Source of the DNA: Verrucomicrobiia bacterium
Lineage (GTDB): Bacteria; Verrucomicrobiota; Verrucomicrobiia; Limisphaerales; JAEYXS01
Assembly (NCBI GenBank): GCA_036405135.1
Contig: DASWYF010000023.1
Coordinates: 1 to 36,049, forward strand
Direction: 5' to 3'
Length of the DNA stretch: 36,049 nt
How positions within the stretch are numbered: position 1 is the stretch's first letter; every line of letters begins with the position of its first letter. Of this stretch, positions 32,726 through 36,049 are shown one piece after another. The notes beneath the pieces are model-generated. The model searched no databases. It saw only the letters and a program-made list of their open reading frames with translations, and had not been told where the DNA came from. The translations under genes and the position numbers were made by a program.

Positions 32726-35602
32726 GTGAACACCAACGCCTCATCTGTACCGGGCGGCGGATTGCGCCATTTTTTTCTGATCCTGCTGCTGGTGGTTTTT
32801 CCACTGGTGGTGCGGGCGCAGGATGAGAATACCGGTGCTGTATCCGGTCGCGTGGTGGATTCCTGGCAGGGCAGCCCTGTGGCCGGTGTGACGGTGCTGG
32901 TGCGCGGCACCACACTGGGCACCACCACGGACTCCGCAGGCAACTACACGGTCGGAAAAATTCCGCCCGGCAACTATGCGATCGTATTTTCCCGGTCGGG
33001 CTATACCAAGGCCACGTTGGGGGATGTGCGGGTGGCGGCCGGCCAGAAAACCCCGGCGGACTATTCGTTGAAGCCGGAGTTTTATGAGATGGAGGCTTAT
33101 GAGGCGGTGGCGGAGCCGATTTTGGACCAAGGTGCCAATCTGATGCTGGAGCGGCAGAATGCCGTCGTGGCGATGGACTCAATCGGGTCAGCACAGTTCG
33201 CCCGGACCGGGGTGAGCGATGCGGCTGAAATCGTCACCAAGATCAGCGGTGCAAGCATAGTGGACGGCAAGACGGCGGTCATTCGCGGTCTGAGCGACCG
33301 TTATACCAGTGCGACCTTGAACGGAGCCGAGATTCCGACCGCCGATCCGTACAGGAAATCCGCGCAGCTGGATTTGTTCCCGGCGAGCCTGATTGAAAGT
33401 GTTTCGGTCACCAAAACTTTTACCCCAGATCAGCCGGGCAGTTTTACGGGTGGTGCGATCGGCATCACGACCAAGTCGTTTCCTGAAAAGATGGTCACGA
33501 GTTTTTCGGTCGGGGTGGCCTATAATACCCAGGCGGGTTTGAACGACGAATTCCTCACTTATGACGGTGGAAAAACGGATTGGGCGGCCTTCGATGATGG
33601 AATCCGGTCGCTGCCTGAGGAATTGGAGAATGGCACCGTTCCTCCACCCGTGTTCGGCGGCACGACGGCCAGCCGGCTGGCGGCCAATGCCCGGCTTGAG
33701 GCTTTGACCCGCGCTTTCGGTTCCCGTCAATTGGGGCCGGTCAAGGGTACGTCAGGGCTTGAGAACAGCTTCTCCTTTTCTCACGGAGATACGGTTCAGG
33801 TCGCAAACCGTCCGTTCGGATATTTTGTGGGGGTAACGTACAATCGCAAGTTTAACCACTACAGTGATGGCATCAATGCGAGATATTCCGCAGGTCTTAC
33901 TCCCAAGTCAGAGTTGAAGGACACGCGCAGTTCGGAAGAAGTTTCATGGGGTTCTGTGGTCAACCTGGCCTACAAGCTGGCGCCCGAGCATGAGATCGGT
34001 TTCAACTTCCTGTACAATCAATCCGCCGAGGATGTTGCCCGGAGGCAGGTCGGGCAGGATTTCACCGCCGGGTTCGATCCGGACACCCGCCTATATCTCA
34101 ATACTCTTCATTACACGGAAAGAAACTTGCGCGCATTCCAGTTGAAGGGCGGACATGATTTGACGGAAAGCATCAATACCAAGATTGACTGGCTGGCCAC
34201 TTTGGCTTCCACCTCCCAAGAGGAGCCGGATCTGCGGTTTTTTAATTTTTTTGCCACGCCCGATGGCAGTGGCGGATACTCTCTGCTCCTCAATAACAAT
34301 GCGCTGCCGGAGCCGACCAATCCGTCCCGTTATTTCCGTTATCTGGAAGAGGACAATCACACATTGAAACTGGATTTCACCCATCCTTTCGATCTGATCG
34401 CCGGCAATACGACAGAATTGAAATGGGGTGCTTATCAAACCATCTCCCAGCGAAAATTCAGCGAGCGGACTTATCAGTACAACAAAGCGTCTTCTTTTGA
34501 GGCGGGCGATCCGGAAACGTATCCCAATGATTTTTTATCCGATCCGAACATCGGGTTTAATCCCAACGGAACGTTGAAAAGATGGTTGGTGGAAGGATCC
34601 TCCAGCAAATACGACGGCCGCCAGGATGTGAACGCCGGATATTTGATGACGGATCTGGCGTTCTCGGAAAAATGGCACTTGATCGGCGGTGGCCGCCTCG
34701 AGACCACGGACTTGAGCATCAAGGGTACCAGTGCGGCGCTGGGTTCGCGGAATGCCGCGATCAATGAGGCGGATTGGCTGCCTGCGGCAGGTCTAATCTA
34801 CAAGGTGACGACCAACATGAACTTCCGGCTCAACTACGGAAAGACCATCGCCCGTCCCACCTATCGTGAATTGGCACCCTATCGGAGTTATGACCAGACA
34901 GGCGATGAGATCGTGGAAGGCAATCCGAATCTCAAACGTGCCATGGTAGATAACTACGATTTCCGTTGGGAATGGTTCCCGAAACCTGGGGAAGTCCTGT
35001 CTGCCAGTTTTTTTTACAAGGATCTGGTTGATCCCATCGAAAAATATCTCCAGACGCTGGATGGCGGCATCATCACTTTTATCAATCGCAAGGAAGCTCA
35101 AGTCTATGGTGTCGAGTTCGAGGCGCGCAAATCACTCGATTTCATTGATCCCCTGCTGGACCGTTTTTCCGTGGGCGGAAACTTTGCCTATATCATATCT
35201 GATGTGCCTTTGAGCGAGGCGGAACTGATCAACAAGCGTCAGATCGATCCCGCCACGCCTTCATCCCGGCCGATGTATGATCAATCGGACATGATCCTGA
35301 ACGCCGACATCTCTTACGATAACCGTAAATCAGGGACATCGGTGACGCTGGTGATGAACTATGTTTCCGAGCGGATCACCATTGCGATGGGACAGGGGCC
35401 GGATATTTATGAGCATCCGCCGCTTTCCTTGGATTTGACGATTTCGCAAAAGCTCACCGAGCACATGAAGCTCAAACTTTCAGCCAAGAATCTGTTCGAC
35501 CCGTTGACCAAGAAAACGATGGGGCCAGAGCCAGGCGACAAGATTTATAGCGCTTACCGCAAAGGGCGCGTTTTTGGGATAGCCCTTTCCGTGGATTATT
35601 GA
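32726..35602 (+). CDS. TonB-dependent outer-membrane receptor with carboxypeptidase-regulatory N-domain
   Basis: The product has 958 residues from a GTG start. Signal peptide (FFLILLLVVFPLVVRAQ), a carboxypeptidase-regulatory-like beta domain at about 37-115 (GAVSGRVVDSWQGSPVAGVTVLVRG, GNYTVGKIPPGNY), a plug at about 140-235 (AEIVTKISGASIVDGKTAVIRGLSDRYTSATLNGAEIP, FTGGAIGITTKSF), and a 22-strand type barrel to the end, closing with VFGIALSVDY, a C-terminal aromatic as needed for barrel assembly. The segment MEAYEAVAEP before the plug may be the TonB contact. Substrate is not shown by sequence. Its place behind its own TonB machine and a PHO-like promoter suggests a phosphorus compound. Confidence 0.93.
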   Translation: MNTNASSVPGGGLRHFFLILLLVVFPLVVRAQDENTGAVSGRVVDSWQGSPVAGVTVLVRGTTLGTTTDSAGNYTVGKIPPGNYAIVFSRSGYTKATLGDVRVAAGQKTPADYSLKPEFYEMEAYEAVAEPILDQGANLMLERQNAVVAMDSIGSAQFARTGVSDAAEIVTKISGASIVDGKTAVIRGLSDRYTSATLNGAEIPTADPYRKSAQLDLFPASLIESVSVTKTFTPDQPGSFTGGAIGITTKSFPEKMVTSFSVGVAYNTQAGLNDEFLTYDGGKTDWAAFDDGIRSLPEELENGTVPPPVFGGTTASRLAANARLEALTRAFGSRQLGPVKGTSGLENSFSFSHGDTVQVANRPFGYFVGVTYNRKFNHYSDGINARYSAGLTPKSELKDTRSSEEVSWGSVVNLAYKLAPEHEIGFNFLYNQSAEDVARRQVGQDFTAGFDPDTRLYLNTLHYTERNLRAFQLKGGHDLTESINTKIDWLATLASTSQEEPDLRFFNFFATPDGSGGYSLLLNNNALPEPTNPSRYFRYLEEDNHTLKLDFTHPFDLIAGNTTELKWGAYQTISQRKFSERTYQYNKASSFEAGDPETYPNDFLSDPNIGFNPNGTLKRWLVEGSSSKYDGRQDVNAGYLMTDLAFSEKWHLIGGGRLETTDLSIKGTSAALGSRNAAINEADWLPAAGLIYKVTTNMNFRLNYGKTIARPTYRELAPYRSYDQTGDEIVEGNPNLKRAMVDNYDFRWEWFPKPGEVLSASFFYKDLVDPIEKYLQTLDGGIITFINRKEAQVYGVEFEARKSLDFIDPLLDRFSVGGNFAYIISDVPLSEAELINKRQIDPATPSSRPMYDQSDMILNADISYDNRKSGTSVTLVMNYVSERITIAMGQGPDIYEHPPLSLDLTISQKLTEHMKLKLSAKNLFDPLTKKTMGPEPGDKIYSAYRKGRVFGIALSVDY

Positions 35603-35618
35603 GGTTGAATATCGGGCA

Positions 35619-35657
35619 GCCGGAAATTTGATAAAAATCAACGTCTGCATTTTCGGC
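35619..35657 (+). terminator. Possible hairpin terminator after the receptor gene
   Basis: Outer arms GCCGGAAAT (35619) and ATTTTCGGC (35649) pair over 8 of 9 bases with one G:T. An inner perfect hairpin TTGAT-AAAA-ATCAA sits within. The next T-run (TTGTTTTTT, from about 35673) is too distant for a textbook terminator, so this is only probable. Confidence 0.4.
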
Positions 35658-35730
35658 TCCATCCTTAAACCGGTTGTTTTTTAGCGCCTTTTTTCAACCC
35701 GGGAAAAATCTCCCGCCGGTTTCACTGTTT

Positions 35731-35787
35731 CGTAACACAAACGAGATTTTTCCGTAATGAGCCTGTCGCATCCTGTGCCGGTAAATT
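35731..35787 (+). promoter_or_regulatory. Second 11-bp-phased PHO-like array and -10 site
   Basis: Heptamers at 35731 (CGTAACA), 35742 (CGAGATT), 35753 (CGTAATG) and 35764 (TGTCGCA) keep the exact 11-bp phase and the same order of types as the array at 27130. The first is identical to the first copy there. TAAATT (35782-35787) follows 11 bp later as a possible -10. The next gene starts at 35825. The second repeat is weak, so the match is less strong than the first array. Confidence 0.5.
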
Positions 35788-35824
35788 GCGGACCAAAACC
35801 ATCAAAAGAAACAATTATAGGACT

Positions 35825-36049
35825 ATGAAGAAGTTATTGAGTTCCTTGGTTGCTACTGCTTGTTTGGGCTCAGCCGCGGCGATGGCGGACACCGTGCAGG
35901 TGTTCAACACGTCGATGGTTGCGGGCACGAACACGTGGTATCGGACCAACACCTACGTTCTCAACGAGTATGTGTACGTTGAGGATGGCGAAGTGCTAGT
36001 GATCGAACCGGGCACGGTGATCAAAGGCAAGAACACGGCGGTGGTGAAC
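35825..36049 (+). CDS. Secreted protein with 'IEPGTVIKG' beta-helix-like start (cut by window end)
   Basis: The first 75 residues are visible. Signal peptide with cleavage near AMA-DT (about 21), then NTYVLNEYVYVEDGEVLVIEPGTVIKGKNTAVV. This 'vyv.dg..L.IEPGTVIKG' motif begins many large secreted or surface proteins in Bacteroidota, Verrucomicrobiota and some Proteobacteria that are thought to form beta-helices, often encoded beside TonB receptors. The remainder lies outside the window, so domain content and function are unknown. It has its own PHO-like promoter array. Confidence 0.75.
   Translation, partial: MKKLLSSLVATACLGSAAAMADTVQVFNTSMVAGTNTWYRTNTYVLNEYVYVEDGEVLVIEPGTVIKGKNTAVVN

Overview
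The window looks like chromosomal DNA from a Verrucomicrobiota bacterium, most likely the Pedosphaera/Limisphaerales branch (subdivision 3). This placement is an inference. It rests on two copies of the paired planctomycete-type cytochrome (PSCyt1/DUF1549/DUF1553) and DUF1501 genes, a Ser/Thr kinase, secretin-like and carboxypeptidase-regulatory TonB-receptor genes, a moderately GC-rich base composition, and gene gaps filled with short dispersed palindromic repeats. I saw no tRNA, rRNA or CRISPR array.

Layout. 1-140: the tail of an IS630-type transposase, whose end appears to supply the stop codon of a small membrane-protein gene on the minus strand. 659-3786: a zinc-ribbon membrane protein, pdxA (vitamin B6) and a secretin-like exported protein. 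3899-4840: a minus-strand AraC regulator. 4841-5347: a repeat-rich gap. 5348-10624: a small membrane protein, then the first cytochrome/DUF1501 pair. 10774-13765: a lipoprotein, a decayed thioredoxin-like gene, a tetratricopeptide-like secreted protein and a PanE-type reductase. 14103-18797: the second cytochrome/DUF1501 pair, with a LamG-like insert. 18992-19279: an HU protein with a clear terminator.

19438-27024 is a long same-strand run: Ser/Thr kinase, N-carbamoylputrescine amidase, two paralogous polytopic membrane proteins of unknown function, an RmlD-like reductase, glutamyl-Q tRNA(Asp) synthetase and a membrane-anchored HNH nuclease, closed by a hairpin terminator. Several genes overlap or abut, so it is probably an operon.

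27225-35602 is a tightly packed TonB2-type energy-transduction operon: DUF3450 protein, TtpC-like ExbB, ExbB, ExbD, TonB, TPR protein and a TonB-dependent receptor. After it begins a secreted protein of the 'IEPGTVIKG' type that is cut by the window end. Upstream of the operon lie four direct repeats spaced exactly 11 bp, the last two very close to a PhoB box. A second, weaker 11-bp-phased array lies upstream of the secreted-protein gene. Together they suggest a phosphate-starvation regulon for TonB-driven uptake of a phosphorus-containing compound. This is the most interesting hypothesis in the window.

Secondary points are the repeats that have become part of coding sequences, and the degraded copies of the kinase 3' end between the two unknown membrane-protein genes.
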